A DNA stretch of 64,000 nucleotides, from positions 17,497,631 through 17,561,630 of the forward strand of contig NC_133294.1 in the NCBI RefSeq assembly GCF_005239225.2. Direction: 5' to 3'. The notes below the pieces were generated by a model. That model saw nothing but the letters and a program-made list of their open reading frames with translations, searched no databases and was not told the origin of the DNA. The position numbers and the translations under genes are program-made. This stretch comes from Populus alba. Its lineage: Eukaryota; Streptophyta; Magnoliopsida; Malpighiales; Salicaceae. Positions 24,394 through 35,919 of the stretch are shown here, one piece after another. Each line of letters starts with the position of its first letter. Within the stretch, counting starts at the first letter, position 1.

Positions 24394-27263
24394 ATGGTCA
24401 TAGCGGACCAGAGATCACCCGCCGATAATACGAACAACAATAACAATAGCAATAACAAAGTTTGGGGACTTTTTAAACTGCCGTTTTTAGGAGGAAGCGA
24501 CGCAAACACGACACCCTCTTCTTCTTCTACTACCACTGCTACCACTCCAACTATGATGATGCAGCAGCAGCAGCAGCACCACCACCACCATAATCACCAG
24601 CCCAACTCGCAAATTGAAGGATCTTCTAATCCTCCTCACCCTTCCAATTCTGTCTCTTCTGTTGCTAGATCGCTTTTGCCTACTCGTCGTCGTCTTAAAC
24701 TCGATCCAGCTTCTAAGCTTTACTTTCCTTGTAAGTCTCTCTCTCTTTCTCTCTCTTAATTTTTAGAACGAACTTAAATTGCTAATTTTGAAGAAAAATT
24801 GAGATAATTAAGTTTCTCCTTCGTTGTCCTTATTAACAAGGATGAGTTTGGTTAAAACTCAAAGTCACCGCGCGTAATTGACTTTAGTTTCTTCAAATAA
24901 AAAAAAGTAAAAAATAATAATAATTTCCCAGATGCTTTCTTTTCTTTACTTAAATAAAATTGAAATATTAAGAAGAGAAAGCTCGAAAGTTACGATCTTC
25001 ATTAGCTTGTTACTTCAAAATTCATGCAGTCAAATGATCAATGTAATTTAATGATGATTAATTAGGATGTTGTATTTTAAAGAAATTCCTTATAATCAAT
25101 GCCCTGACTCATTGAATCATATTGAGAATCAGTAATTTTCAATTGGGGATCAGTGTTATATTTACAACTGCATTCGTTTTGGGAACTATTTGCTTTTGTT
25201 TGTTTCCAATTGTGTTACTGATTTTCTGATGCTGTTACTCTGATTAATGTTTTAAATATGTTTGTTTTGCGTGCTCTTTTCTAGATGAACCTGGCAAGCA
25301 GGTCCGGAGTGCCATCAGGATTAAAAACACTAGCAAGTCACATGTAGCGTTTAAGGTACACTTAAAATTTTTCTTTCTTGTTTTTGTGGTTTATAGCATA
25401 GTTATAAGACTTGATCCGGCGGTCAACCCTCCCCAAGGAGGGCTCGTGTGTCGGGTGGGTTCACCTGGTCAACCCAGGCTTCTTTTTTTTTGAAAAAAAA
25501 AACCAAAATGATGTCATTTTAAGAAAAAAGAATGGCTCGGGTCAAGCCCGGGGTCACCAAGTTGGTTTGCCAGGCTAGGTCCTATAACCAGGGTTCATAG
25601 AGTCTACATGTGTAGGTTATAGATGTATGTACGTTGTAGATGTATGTACACACAGGTTTCGTTCTAGTTCACTTCGTTTCTTGTTGTGCTTGATATTTTT
25701 TATTATTGTATCAGGTGCATGACTGGATTTTGTAATGAGTTGTTTTTGTTTTTTCTTGATTTAGTTTCAAACAACTGCACCGAAAAGCTGTTTCATGCGT
25801 CCTCCTGGGGCTATTCTTGCACCTGGGGAAAGTATCATTGCTACAGGTAATTGTTGTTGCATTATCTGTTCATATTATCTTGCTTTGAGGAGAGAATGTA
25901 TCTTAGCTTTTTTATGTGTCTTTCCACTCTATTCTTACAAAATTATCTTCTTGATTTTCGATGCCAGTCTTCAAGTTTGTTGAGCTGCCAGAAAATAATG
26001 AGAAACCAATGGAACAGAAGAGCAAGGTTAAATTTAAAATCATGAGCCTGAAGGTGAAAGGGGTTATGGACTATGTACCTGAGCTGGTGTGTAGAATGGT
26101 TCCTTTGTCTTCTTCTTCGTCTTTTTTATTTTTTATTTTTATTTCCCCCCCATTGATTTTAGTGTTTTAATATGAATCTACGTTGGTCAACAATAGTCTT
26201 TGCGATAAATGATCATCTTGGTCCCATTCATTTTTTTTGATATATTTGGGCCTGAAACATGTTCTGCTTGGGGTGAGTGTTATGTCATATTGCAAATTCT
26301 TCATAAAAACAGGCAAGTATCTTGGTTTCTGAGTAGGTCAATAGGCACAATGAGACAGATAGATATCTTAGGCATCGTTTTTACTGTTAGTTTTGATGTT
26401 TCCAAGGGCTGCACGTTCATTTCATTTGGTTTCATCTTTCTTAGGGGCTTTTTTGATATAAATATGTTATCTGGCTTTGGCCAGGCTGCTCACCGTAATG
26501 TAATTATGTGAAGTGCAGTGACACAGCTTACACGTAATGGGATGTGGCATCTTGTGTTGAAAGCCAGATGCCATCATTTTCACTTGTTGATTCTGGAGAA
26601 TCTGTGCCTGTTTTCCTTGCAGAATAACCATGATAGATTTCGGATTCAATTACATATTGTGGCAGGCTTCTTTTGCTGGATGGACACTTAGAATATCTTT
26701 ACAAACTGCTTTATGGTCTACTTGAAACTTTATTTTCATGTTTGGATCTCCTGTTGCAACTTTATGAAGTGACTTTAGATGCTTTGTCTCTACAGTTTGA
26801 TGAGCAGAAAGATCAGGTAGCAATAGAGCAAATATTGCGGGTTAATTTTCTCGATCCAGAGCGTCCTAGTCCTGTAAGTATCAATAACATGTCAATAATC
26901 ATGGAATCAAATTAATCCGTGCTTTAGGATCCATCCTTTTCTGTTTTCTCATATGTTACCTCCGTTCTCTTATGTTTGGCACATGACATACAATTCATAC
27001 AATTACAGGCTTTGGAAAAGTTGAAGCGCCAATTGGCCGATGCTGATGCAGCTGTTGAGGCACGCAAGAAGCCTCCAGAAGATGCAGGCCCAAGGATCAT
27101 CGGTGAAGGACTAGTTATAGATGAATGGGTGAGCTGTCAAGTGTTGTGCTTTCCAAACTTTCCCTGTGAAATTCCCTAATCTTTGTCCATTCCTCTTGTA
27201 CAGAAAGAGCGAAGAGAAAGATACCTTGCTCGGCAGCAGGGTGAAGGAGTAGACTCGGTATAG
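24394..27263 (+). CDS. VAP4-like: VAP/MSP-domain vesicle-associated protein, plant VAP4 type
   Basis: Plant member of the VAMP-associated protein family, whose MSP domain binds partner proteins at ER contact sites. Seven exons: 24394-24730, 25285-25355, 25765-25846, 25968-26086, 26796-26873, 27009-27128 and 27204-27263. All have GT-AG borders and join in frame to 288 residues. Order: a start with KVWGLFKLPF; a low-complexity part with Met, Gln and His runs (about residues 53-70); the MSP domain from LKLDPASKLYFPYEPGKQV with IRIKNTSKSHVAFKFQTTAP and CFMRPPGAILAPGESI; then a charged helix ALEKLKRQLADADAAVEARK; and a C-terminal end YLARQQGEGVDSV. No C-terminal membrane anchor is present, as in the VAP4 group (Arabidopsis VAP4-1, known as MAMI, and VAP4-2). 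An inverted-repeat element sits in intron 2. Confidence 0.92.
25401..25588. mobile_element. Short inverted-repeat element in VAP intron 2
   Basis: It begins GTTATAAGACTTGATCCGG and ends CCAGGCTAGGTCCTATAAC, so the termini are inverted copies (GTTATA.GAC). The inside is GC-rich with 'ggtcaaccc', 'gggtcaagcccgggg' and an 'aaaatgatgtcatttt' palindrome. It resembles the abundant small repeats of 'cgggtcaacccgg' type in poplar-like genomes, from memory. It is intronic and not expected to change the protein. Confidence 0.65.
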
Positions 27264-27269
27264 AGTGTC

Positions 27270-28760
27270 TTCAAGGTGCATTTGTGTACGATGAACGGAA
27301 TTTATACGATCCACCATTCAGTAAATTCCTCCACCCTTTTCATTTAATGCAAAGGATATTGTATTCAGAAAATCATGTAGGAAAACTTCAACATGGTGTG
27401 TAAAGAGAAACTGGGAAGTGAACTCTGTGATTTGAGGTGCTAAAACTTTTTCTATCTCCATCTGCCTGTATATACTTGTGATTTTGTGTTCCTATTTCAG
27501 AAATAACTGATCTTTACCCAAAGTAAAGCGCATAATTTCAATTTTAATGAGTGCTGATATGGTGGGAAATTAGATCCCATTTTTTATTTATTTATTCTGT
27601 GTCATTTCATTGGCACTCTTCCATGGTATCTCCATTGCTGTTAGTATGTGCTGTGAAAACATTGGCCCATGAGCAGCCTGTGACATGACCCGGGAAGGAC
27701 AGCAAAACCTGATGCCTCATCTGGGTGTCTCCAAACTATGAGCTGTTTGCAAGCATCCTTTGCCCTTTCTGAATTCTAGCTGCTACACCATCGCCTCGGA
27801 ATTTTTTAAAAATTTCAGGTTTTTTTATATATTCGAAGATTATTTTGATATTTTAATATTAAAAATAAATTAAAAAAATATTTTAATACATTTACTATAT
27901 ATATATATATATATATATAACTTGCTCAACCTGCACCAGTCTGGCAATTAAGGAATAATTTACTGTATGACTAGGAACTCAGTAATCAAATTAATAAAAT
28001 TATTATATGCTTAAACCTCGTTAATCTTTAGCGTTAATCTTTAGCATGAATGACCTGCTTTAAGCAAATTAAGATAAAAAAAAAAATAGTATTCTGAATA
28101 ATTTGCATGTAATGAGTTCATATTCTGAATAATTAGTATTCTAAATAATTTGTACGTTATAAACTTAACCTAAATATATATAATATATATATAAATTAAA
28201 TTAAAAATATTATTTTATTTTTAATAAATAAAATTACATAAATATTATTTAACATAAATGATAAAGTTAATTTCCGTAAATCCAAAATAATCTGTCCACA
28301 GTCCGATAAACAGTGAGTGAAAAATCTCCATGTTCTCGCAGTTTAGTCCTCTAAATGCCGGATCACAATATCCAGCTCTAATGGTACAAGAGCTAGCAGT
28401 GAATACTGAGAGCAACGTTTGAACTGAAAGTTAATCAAGCACCACCCACCTGAAAAGACGTTCGGAGTACATTTTCGTCTTCAACAGTATTTTAATTTAA
28501 AAAAGATTAAATTTTTATATAAAATATCAAAATATAATTTATATTATTTTTTAATATATTTTTTTAAATAAAACATTTTTAAACTTAAAATTTATATAAA
28601 TTTATACTATTTTATATATAATTTTTATTAAATAAATAAAAATGATAAAATTTAAACAGTTTGATTATGAAGATTTTATTACTACGTCAAAAAACTATTT
28701 TAATAATTTAATATTTTAAATAAAATTTTAAAATAAAATTTATATTGTTTTATAGAAACT
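27270..28760. other. VAP 3' region and AT-rich spacer
   Basis: The first few hundred bases (to about 27650) are probably the VAP 3' untranslated region and terminator. AT-rich repeat sequence follows, including MITE-like pieces at about 27800-27890 and 28490-28760 and a (TA)n run at about 27896-27919. No gene is recognised. Confidence 0.5.
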
Positions 28761-28962
28761 TGTTTTACTTTGCTGTCGACTGCAAGAATCGCCACGTTTT
28801 TTTGGCGGATAAGATTTTCCCAGGCATTCTTTCGACATCACCATGGCCCCCCAGCAAATGGAAATTCAATAAAACCATGGCTTCCGCTTCTGGATTTGCT
28901 TCCATTGTATGATTGTATCTGTAAAACCGCCTCTTTGGCCATACCACACCATTCAGTCACTC

Positions 28963-28970
28963 CTTTTATA
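28963..28970 (+). promoter_or_regulatory. Probable TATA box of the DUF3774 gene
   Basis: TTTTATATGC lies about 60 bp before the ATG at 29026, giving a short leader of about 30 bases. It also favours 29026 over the earlier in-frame ATG at 28909, which lies upstream of this element. Confidence 0.4.
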
Positions 28971-29025
28971 TGCAGGCATGCTAATCCTTCACTTTTGTAA
29001 GAGAAAAAACGATAGTCACAACTTC

Positions 29026-29274
29026 ATGGAAGAAGAGAGTTCAAGAAAGAAGAGTAATTCTAGCAGGAACTGCATGGAAGCTAGTTTGGCAGGGATTGAA
29101 GGCCAGACTAGTCATGGTTCTAAATCAAACTCACCGTTTCGATCTTCGAGTTCCAGGAAGAACAGCTATTTCTCTGGTGGTAATGGGGGCCGTGATGCAG
29201 AGAGCAAGAGAAAACAGGCTGAAGATTCCTTTCAGAGAGTGATGTACTTGAATTGCTGGACACAAGGCTGCTAG
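29026..29274 (+). CDS. DUF3774 (wound-responsive-type) small protein
   Basis: An 82-residue protein starting MEEESSRKKSNSSRNCMEAS. The middle is rich in Ser, Asn, Lys and Gly. The conserved end, KRKQAEDSFQRVMYLNCWTQ then GC, matches the DUF3774 signature (KQAEESLR.VMYL.CWG). Family members are short, plant-specific, often induced by wounding or stress; no enzymatic role is known. The frame is open upstream to 28909, but that extension (MIVSVKPPLWPY onward) looks non-homologous and begins before the TATA-like element, so the shorter start is preferred. A frameshifted relative is 10 kb away at 18785 on the same strand. Confidence 0.72.
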   Translation: MEEESSRKKSNSSRNCMEASLAGIEGQTSHGSKSNSPFRSSSSRKNSYFSGGNGGRDAESKRKQAEDSFQRVMYLNCWTQGC

Positions 29275-29289
29275 TTAGTTGAGTTCTTG

Positions 29290-32250
29290 CTAGTCTTTGT
29301 TGCCAATCTTGTAGTCTGTGGCTTCATGGTTCAGGAGAGATTCTTGACTCCTGATGAGTTAGTATGTTGTTGCAGAGATTTGTGCTTAGAATCTCTAAAG
29401 AAAGGCAACATGAAAGCAAGTCCATCACTGGCATGTAAAAGTTCTGTGAATTTCAATGTTCTGAATAGATAAAAGCAGAAAAAGTTTCAAATGATCGATC
29501 TAATATGAACAGATATGACCAGCGACGGACCTGCTGCCCTCTAGATCAAACAGTCGAGAGATACATATGAACAGCCCCATATATATATAGCTGTATTAAT
29601 TAAAGTAGATTTTTCAGACCATTTATTAATCTAAATTCTTTTCTTTCCTTCCTTTTTTCCCTTAAAATCTTTCTTAAAACTGTGATCTAATCTAGTTAAC
29701 AGGAGCTAACTATCACGGCTGGTGATAATACCTCTCTTCTTAAGAACAATATTCTCAAGAACAACGGCAACGGCGTGTTATCATGAGAATAAAGATTGTT
29801 GAGAGTAACATGTCTTCGTTCATAAAGCTCCAAAACCTCCATAAATGCCCTCTAAAAAGGCCATGGTCTTATTTATTCCGGATCATGAGCAAATAACAGG
29901 TAGAATGTGAGCTTCATTACCCCTGGCATGGCACGTCATACAGACGTCGACATATATCCGGTCTAAGCAAAGGGTTATTTGTACGATCAAGTTATTCATT
30001 TAATAATAATAAAAAAAACCTTAAAAATAAGTACGAAATAAAAATCATCCAAGACTTCACTTGTGAGATATATATAAAAAAAATAATAAAATATTTCTTA
30101 AATATTTTAAAATATTCTACATGCACCTTAAACCGTCTCTAGAGACCTATACGTTGAATCAAATCTTTATGGCCGGTAAGCTTTATCCAAGCGTTCAATC
30201 ATGTATAATAAGAACAAGGCGAATCTTCACTCAGATTTTTATTTTCCTGAGCAAGACAGAAAAATTGGACTCAGCTAGCAACACACAAGATCACATCCAT
30301 GTATGTATGGGAGACATTATTAATGGCTATCGAAGGAATGTAAGCTAAGCACGATCGATAGAAAAAAATATCAGCACATTATTCCCTCCATGAAATATAT
30401 AATTAATAAGATAAAGCACATATGGGTCGCATCCAATTCCAAAATAGGTCCCTGTGTGGGACATCATGATTTTGTGTTGAAAAGCATGGAAAATTGAAAG
30501 GTATATAGTGAAAACTTTCAAAGTTTCTAGACTAAAATGTTAGGTTTTTCAAGATTTACAACCAAATATCTCTATTAAAAAAGTTTGAAATAATTATTAA
30601 CACTAAGATTAAGTCCTGCTTGTTTTTGCTTGTTTTTTTAGTAAGTGCTATAACAAAAACATTAAAACTTAATAAAATTTATGTTTTTACTATGATGGCG
30701 CTGCAAAAAGACAAACACCCTATGAATATATATAGATCGTGTTCTTTAAAATCTATATTTTAAATAATAAGATGAAGAACAAATGCATTTTTGATTTTAT
30801 ACGAGGAGTAGCATTTGTAAAAAGACATGGCACATGATTCCCAAGTTTGCTTTCTCAGCATCTCAAATCGAGGGAGACAGTGAGAAGGACAGGGGAGCAC
30901 TGGAACTAAATGCACTTATCCATTATCTTCCTATCCAAAAACATATCCGTAGAGGGATATTGGAGAAGAAGAGGCAAAAGGTGCCCTAGCTAGTACAATA
31001 AAAGACCACCTAGTCATGCGATTCTCCTTTTGTTTCATTGCAAGACCGTGACCACACCAAATTCATTGTAATGTCTCCCTTTTCCTCGAAAGATGTTATC
31101 CATTCGGTACAAATATTGATTCAATTCACCGTTGCGCTTATCACCGAAAGATGTTATTGATGAGAGAAAAAGAAAAAATGCTACTCATAAGGCATGTGAA
31201 AACTCGATTCTCCACTTGCAGTAAAGTCGTGAATTTTGGCAATATTTGATCCATTCGTTTGATGTGAAGTGCCACCCATCCTGCCCACCTGCATATATGC
31301 TCTCCATTATCTATGTTGTGGCGATCATTAATTATAAATCAATCGCAGCTACAGTTAATTAAGAACCCATTTTGGACTGGGTTTCGAATCTCAAGTTCTT
31401 CGAGGCCAGTTTATCGAACCCAGCTGGGCTTATCGACTGTGAAATCATCATTTATTTTGAAGGTAGGTGAGAGGTTCGATACTGGGCAAACCTCAAATCA
31501 ATTCAGAACAATAAATCAAGTCTCAGTTGAGGGAATCATTGAGAGTCTTAAGGGCTCTTCAAAGACTTGAATGAGATAAGAGAAATATATCTGGGGACTC
31601 AATTGAGAATTATCCCTCTACAGTTAGAGGAGTTATTTGAGGTTTGCCCTTCAATTTTTATCAGTGAACAGACGGGGAAATCTGTTGAAAAAAACAGGAA
31701 AAAAAAAAAAAAAAAAACCCTTGGCATCTAGTTTTTAAAGATTGCCCTTGATGGAGTAAGGGGATTTTGGAGTAAAAGTCATCACCACTGCATTTGGACC
31801 CATCTCAGTGGTAGCTCAAAACACTATTTAGAGTCAGTATCCATCCATCATGCGTTTAACTCAACAATGGGCATCGATGGTTTTCATGGGATTGACAAGC
31901 AATGAGGAAGAGGACGAGCATAATCATGACTCTGCAGTGTCCCTTTTGAGCTGGACAATGGGGTTAATCTTGATAAAATTATGGCCAGGTTAGAAATAAT
32001 TATACAAGTTAAGCAAACATAATCTTCCCAAATTTGCTCACGTAATATCCAATAGATTTTGTCAAGGAGATATGGCTTGACTGTAAGAGATTCTCCATGA
32101 GCGCGTTGGCCAATCATAGGCACCAACAATCGCCACACTCGTTAACTAGCCTAGGTAACTAAGAAAGGTGCATGGCTTTGCAAAATTCTCGAAGTAAGAC
32201 AAGGACAGTCACAAACATATAAATATATATATATATATATAGTATATATA

Positions 32251-32291
<41 letters not shown>

Positions 32292-33200
32292 GTTTTAGTA
32301 ACCCTAAAATTTATGAAACTCAACTTAATAACCTCTAAAAAGCAAATACAGAAACTTGACTAGTTAAACTATACCCCTTAGAATTATAGTTTTGACATTT
32401 TACTTTGATCTGACTTGGTCTAAATCTTGAATTGTTGGTTCGCTAAATCAATTCATGGGATTAATATGGATTTATTCTGAAACAATATTTATTTTATATC
32501 CAAATGATAATTTTGAAAAAAATAAAATAAAATGATCAATTAAGATAAAAAATTTAATTTTTTTTTTTAAGTTAATCATTGAGTGACTTCAAGTTAGCGT
32601 ATCCTAATCGAAATTAATAAAAACAACAAGTAATATATATAGAATGTAACATATGAAGCAGAATTTTGTATTGTTTCTTTGTTTTGGTTTTAAATTTTTA
32701 ATATTCGCTAGTCGTTTCTTTACATATGACCTACCTTCTTTAAAGCTAGGTGAAGCCAAAAAAAATATTCAAAAAATTCGGCTGAAGATGTATGCATGAT
32801 ATATAGTGTGAATTAATGGATAATCAGCCAAGAACAACACATCATGAGATGTGAATTGTTCCATCTAATTCATTGAGGCAGTGATGAATTAAGCAAACAC
32901 CATAAAATTAGATGCTAGCTAGGAAATTAGGGTTCTTCTTGTTCGCCCTTCGTGCATGCACATCAGTAAATTAAGCAATTATTTGTAAAACAAGAATCAC
33001 TGCACGAAGGGGAATTAAGAAATTATTTCTGCACTAAACTTGGTCTTAATAATATTTCCACATAATAGATTCTTATCGATGCACTAGAATTTCTGTTGAC
33101 ATATAGCTCTGGACACTCGTCTTTTTGGGACAAATCTCAGAGCTGTTTCATAGAATTTATGACATGAAAGCAGTAGGGCATGCGCTGCTACCAAAAACCA
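29290..33200. other. Intergenic region between DUF3774 and the hexose transporter
   Basis: The first 200-300 bp are probably 3' untranslated sequence. The rest has no recognised gene; frames at 30121-30348 and 31313-31570 (plus) and 31884-32138 (minus) lack family motifs. A (TA)n-rich tract is at 32223-32288, followed by a SINE head relic in minus orientation at about 32290-32385. Confidence 0.5.
32223..32288. repeat. Interrupted (TA)n microsatellite
   Basis: TA tract with two short interruptions (AGTATA and TATTAT). Confidence 0.95.
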
Positions 33201-33239
33201 AAAGAGACAACTAACTAATCCAACCCAAGTTTAATTATA

Positions 33240-35769
33240 CTACACACTCTTCGGACCTTGTCCTCCTTCGGTCATCTCATAGCCTCCTCCCATGGGATAA
33301 TCTTCATCGGTAACATATCTTGCCCAGAACCAGTGTGTCGTCCATACTTGTCCCATCTCTTCAATGGGAATGCCCTTCGTCTCAGGCAAGAAGTAGTAGA
33401 TAAAGATGGACATCAGCACCACAAAGAATGCAAGGAAGAGGAAGATCCCAAACTTCAAGTGGCAAAGCATTGTTAGAAAAACTTGGGCAATTATGAATGT
33501 GAAAAGCATGTTGACAGACACGGTGACACTTTGTGCAGCTGATCGGATCTCCAACGGGAAGATTTCACTTGGTACCAACCAACCAAGAGGACCCCAAGAC
33601 CAGGAAAATCCAGCAACGTAAATGCAGAAGAAAAGCACCACAACAATACCATACCACTTGGGCAATTCACCAGGGTTCCCATCAATTCCAAACTTGGCAC
33701 CAATACAAGCTGCTACAACTATCTGGACATTGACAAGAGTTTTTTTAAAAAAAGGGTGTTAAGAGCTACAAAGTTACAAGACAACAGCTCGAAAAAAGTT
33801 AATTTCTTGCGTAAACAAGTCAATTACCTGGGATATCAACATCTGACAGCCACCTTGAAGGAAGAAAAACCTTCTTCCCCACTTATCAACACCGTAGATA
33901 GAAACCATGGTAGCAACAACATTAACAATACCGGTGATCACAGCAGACATGAGCGCAGCGTCATTACCAAAACCAATCGTGTTGAACAAAACAGGAGCGT
34001 AAAACATAATGACATTGATGCCAGTAAGTTGCTGAAAGAATGGAATCATTACAGCCATAGCTACGTGGGGCCTGTACTTTCTTTGCAACAAATTTTTCCA
34101 TGAATTTTCAACTTTCTTTGAAGCTTCACTAGCAGCAACAAGGTCATTAAACTCCTCGTCAACATCATCAACACCACGAACTCTTTTCAATTTTTCTCTA
34201 GCCTCGTCATGCTGGCCACGTTCGATCATAGAGTTTGGAGTGTCAGGAAGGACTAATGATCCAACTGTGATTATGAGTGCAGGAACCATAGCACCACCCA
34301 AACTCAATCTCCATCCCCAACCACCATGGATTTTAGAAAAGAAATAGTTTAATACATTGGCAATCAGGATACCAGCTGTGATTGATAATTGAAAACCAAT
34401 GTTGAGTGCACCTCTGTACTTGTACGGAGCCATCTCTGAGAGGTAGAGTGGCACAGACTGTAATTACAAGCAAAAATCAAAACCATTAAATCTCTGATCA
34501 CCCTGTTTTCTATTGCTTAGATTAACAATTAAGCCGCTATCAAGTTGCAACTTTTCTGTTCAAAGCTGTAGCGTCAACAAGTTAACTTTTTGTGGAGAAA
34601 AAGTGTCAGAGATGTCATGCAAGAGAAAAACAAGGCAACCGTGACTTCCAAAAGATAATAAAATAACAAAGTACCTCACTTTGTCTTATTTCTTATCATT
34701 CAGTCGAATTCTTTCACTTGTATTGCTATTTGCTACATTAGCGGAAATTGGAATCACCTTTTTTCTTTTCCTTTTAACTCTTTTCCTACTTTTTTTCTCA
34801 GGAACCAAACAAAGCATTGAATCTTGTTTAACTTAAAAAGGACTACAAGCCCATATCCGGATCAGAAACAACTCAACAACATACAAGAAAACAAAGATGA
34901 CATGCTTCAGTACTCAAAACCCAGAAAGATTCCATTGAAAACAATGAAATCATGTACAGGAAAAATAAAACATGTGCAGCACCTTTTATTTTTGCTTCTG
35001 TATATATATATATATATATATATATGCTAAAACACAAAAAGTTAATAAATAATCCCTAACAAAACAACCCCATAATCACTAGCAACTAAAAATCAAAACG
35101 AGACAAAAAAAGACATTAAGAATACCTGATTGGTAAAGCCTATACCAAAACCAAGCAAGATTCTACCAAGAATCAACATCCATACAGCTTTAGCAAAACC
35201 ATTGATGATGGCGCCAGCACAGAAGAGAAGACCTCCAAACAACATGGAGAGTTTCCTTCCATATTTACGAGTGACTATGGATGCCACAAGTGATGCCAAT
35301 AAAGCAGCCAAATACAGGGAAGAAGTGAACATGGTTAGTGTTTGACTGTCATATTTGCAGTACTTGTTTGTAATGGAGTCTTGCTGTTTATGGTAAACAG
35401 ATGGAAAAAACTTCCTCAAGAATGATGGCATGGACGTAACTCCACCTGAAAAATCACAAATTCACTTAACAAAATCATCAATATTTATATATATAAAAAA
35501 AAACATTCTTGAGAGTAATATTTGTGGACAATACATTCAAGAAAAGCATTCTTCAAAGTTCGTGACTATATTTTGAAAAAAATCCATATGCCAAAATCAA
35601 GTTTCAAAGCATTAAACTTGGTGTAAAAAGAATTACCAGAAATCCCAATATCGTAACCAAAGATCAAGCCACCCATGGCTGCAACAACACATGTTACAGT
35701 GACAAAAGGAGTCAGGTTGCCCGGATATTCCTTTTTGTTGTCACCAACAGCTATCCCTACTGAAGGCAT
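33240..35769 (-). CDS. STP1-like: Sugar transport protein, STP1-like hexose/H+ symporter
   Basis: Plasma-membrane monosaccharide/proton symporter of the major facilitator superfamily, predicted to import glucose and related hexoses. Exons are 35769-35637, 35445-35126, 34457-33828 and 33722-33240; all borders are GT-AG and the join gives 521 residues (Arabidopsis STP1 has 522). The start [17 protein letters not shown] leads into the first membrane helix with [14 protein letters not shown] (33-46). [10 protein letters not shown] carries the Cys of the family's extracellular 'lid' loop. Also present are [55 protein letters not shown] and PETKG (about 474-478). The C-terminal half is near-identical to STP1 in pattern. 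The ATG at 35769 is the first in frame. A TATA box is upstream. Substrate and tissue are inferred from the family. Confidence 0.94.
34999..35025. repeat. (TA)n microsatellite in STP intron 2
   Basis: TA run of about 13 units within the intron between 35126 and 34457 of the hexose transporter. Confidence 0.9.
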
Positions 35770-35903
35770 TTTTGCTTGCTTCAATTGCACCAAGAAAATG
35801 ATATAAGAAGATCAAAGAAATGGTAGCTAGTGTTTAAGAGGAAAAAAAAACAAGAAGAAGAGGAAGAAGAAGACAGGTTAATTTTAGACAAGCTTGGCCA
35901 GTC

Positions 35904-35911
35904 TATTTATA
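35904..35911 (-). promoter_or_regulatory. Probable TATA box of the STP1-like gene
   Basis: TATAAATA on the minus strand, about 135 bp before the start codon, preceded by CTATC. A purine-rich leader (AAGAAGAAGAGG-type on the plus strand, 35850-35875) follows it. Confidence 0.55.
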
Positions 35912-35919
35912 GATAGAGA

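Noticed and set aside
28909..29025. Longer start for the DUF3774 gene
   Set aside because: The extension overlaps the TATA-like element and has no similarity to the family.
31884..32138. 84-residue minus-strand frame
   Set aside because: Some balanced composition, but no motif, no splice partners and no promoter context that would support a gene.
35770..35793. Earlier start for the STP1-like protein
   Set aside because: The upstream in-frame codon is TTG, not ATG; the family begins MP at 35769.
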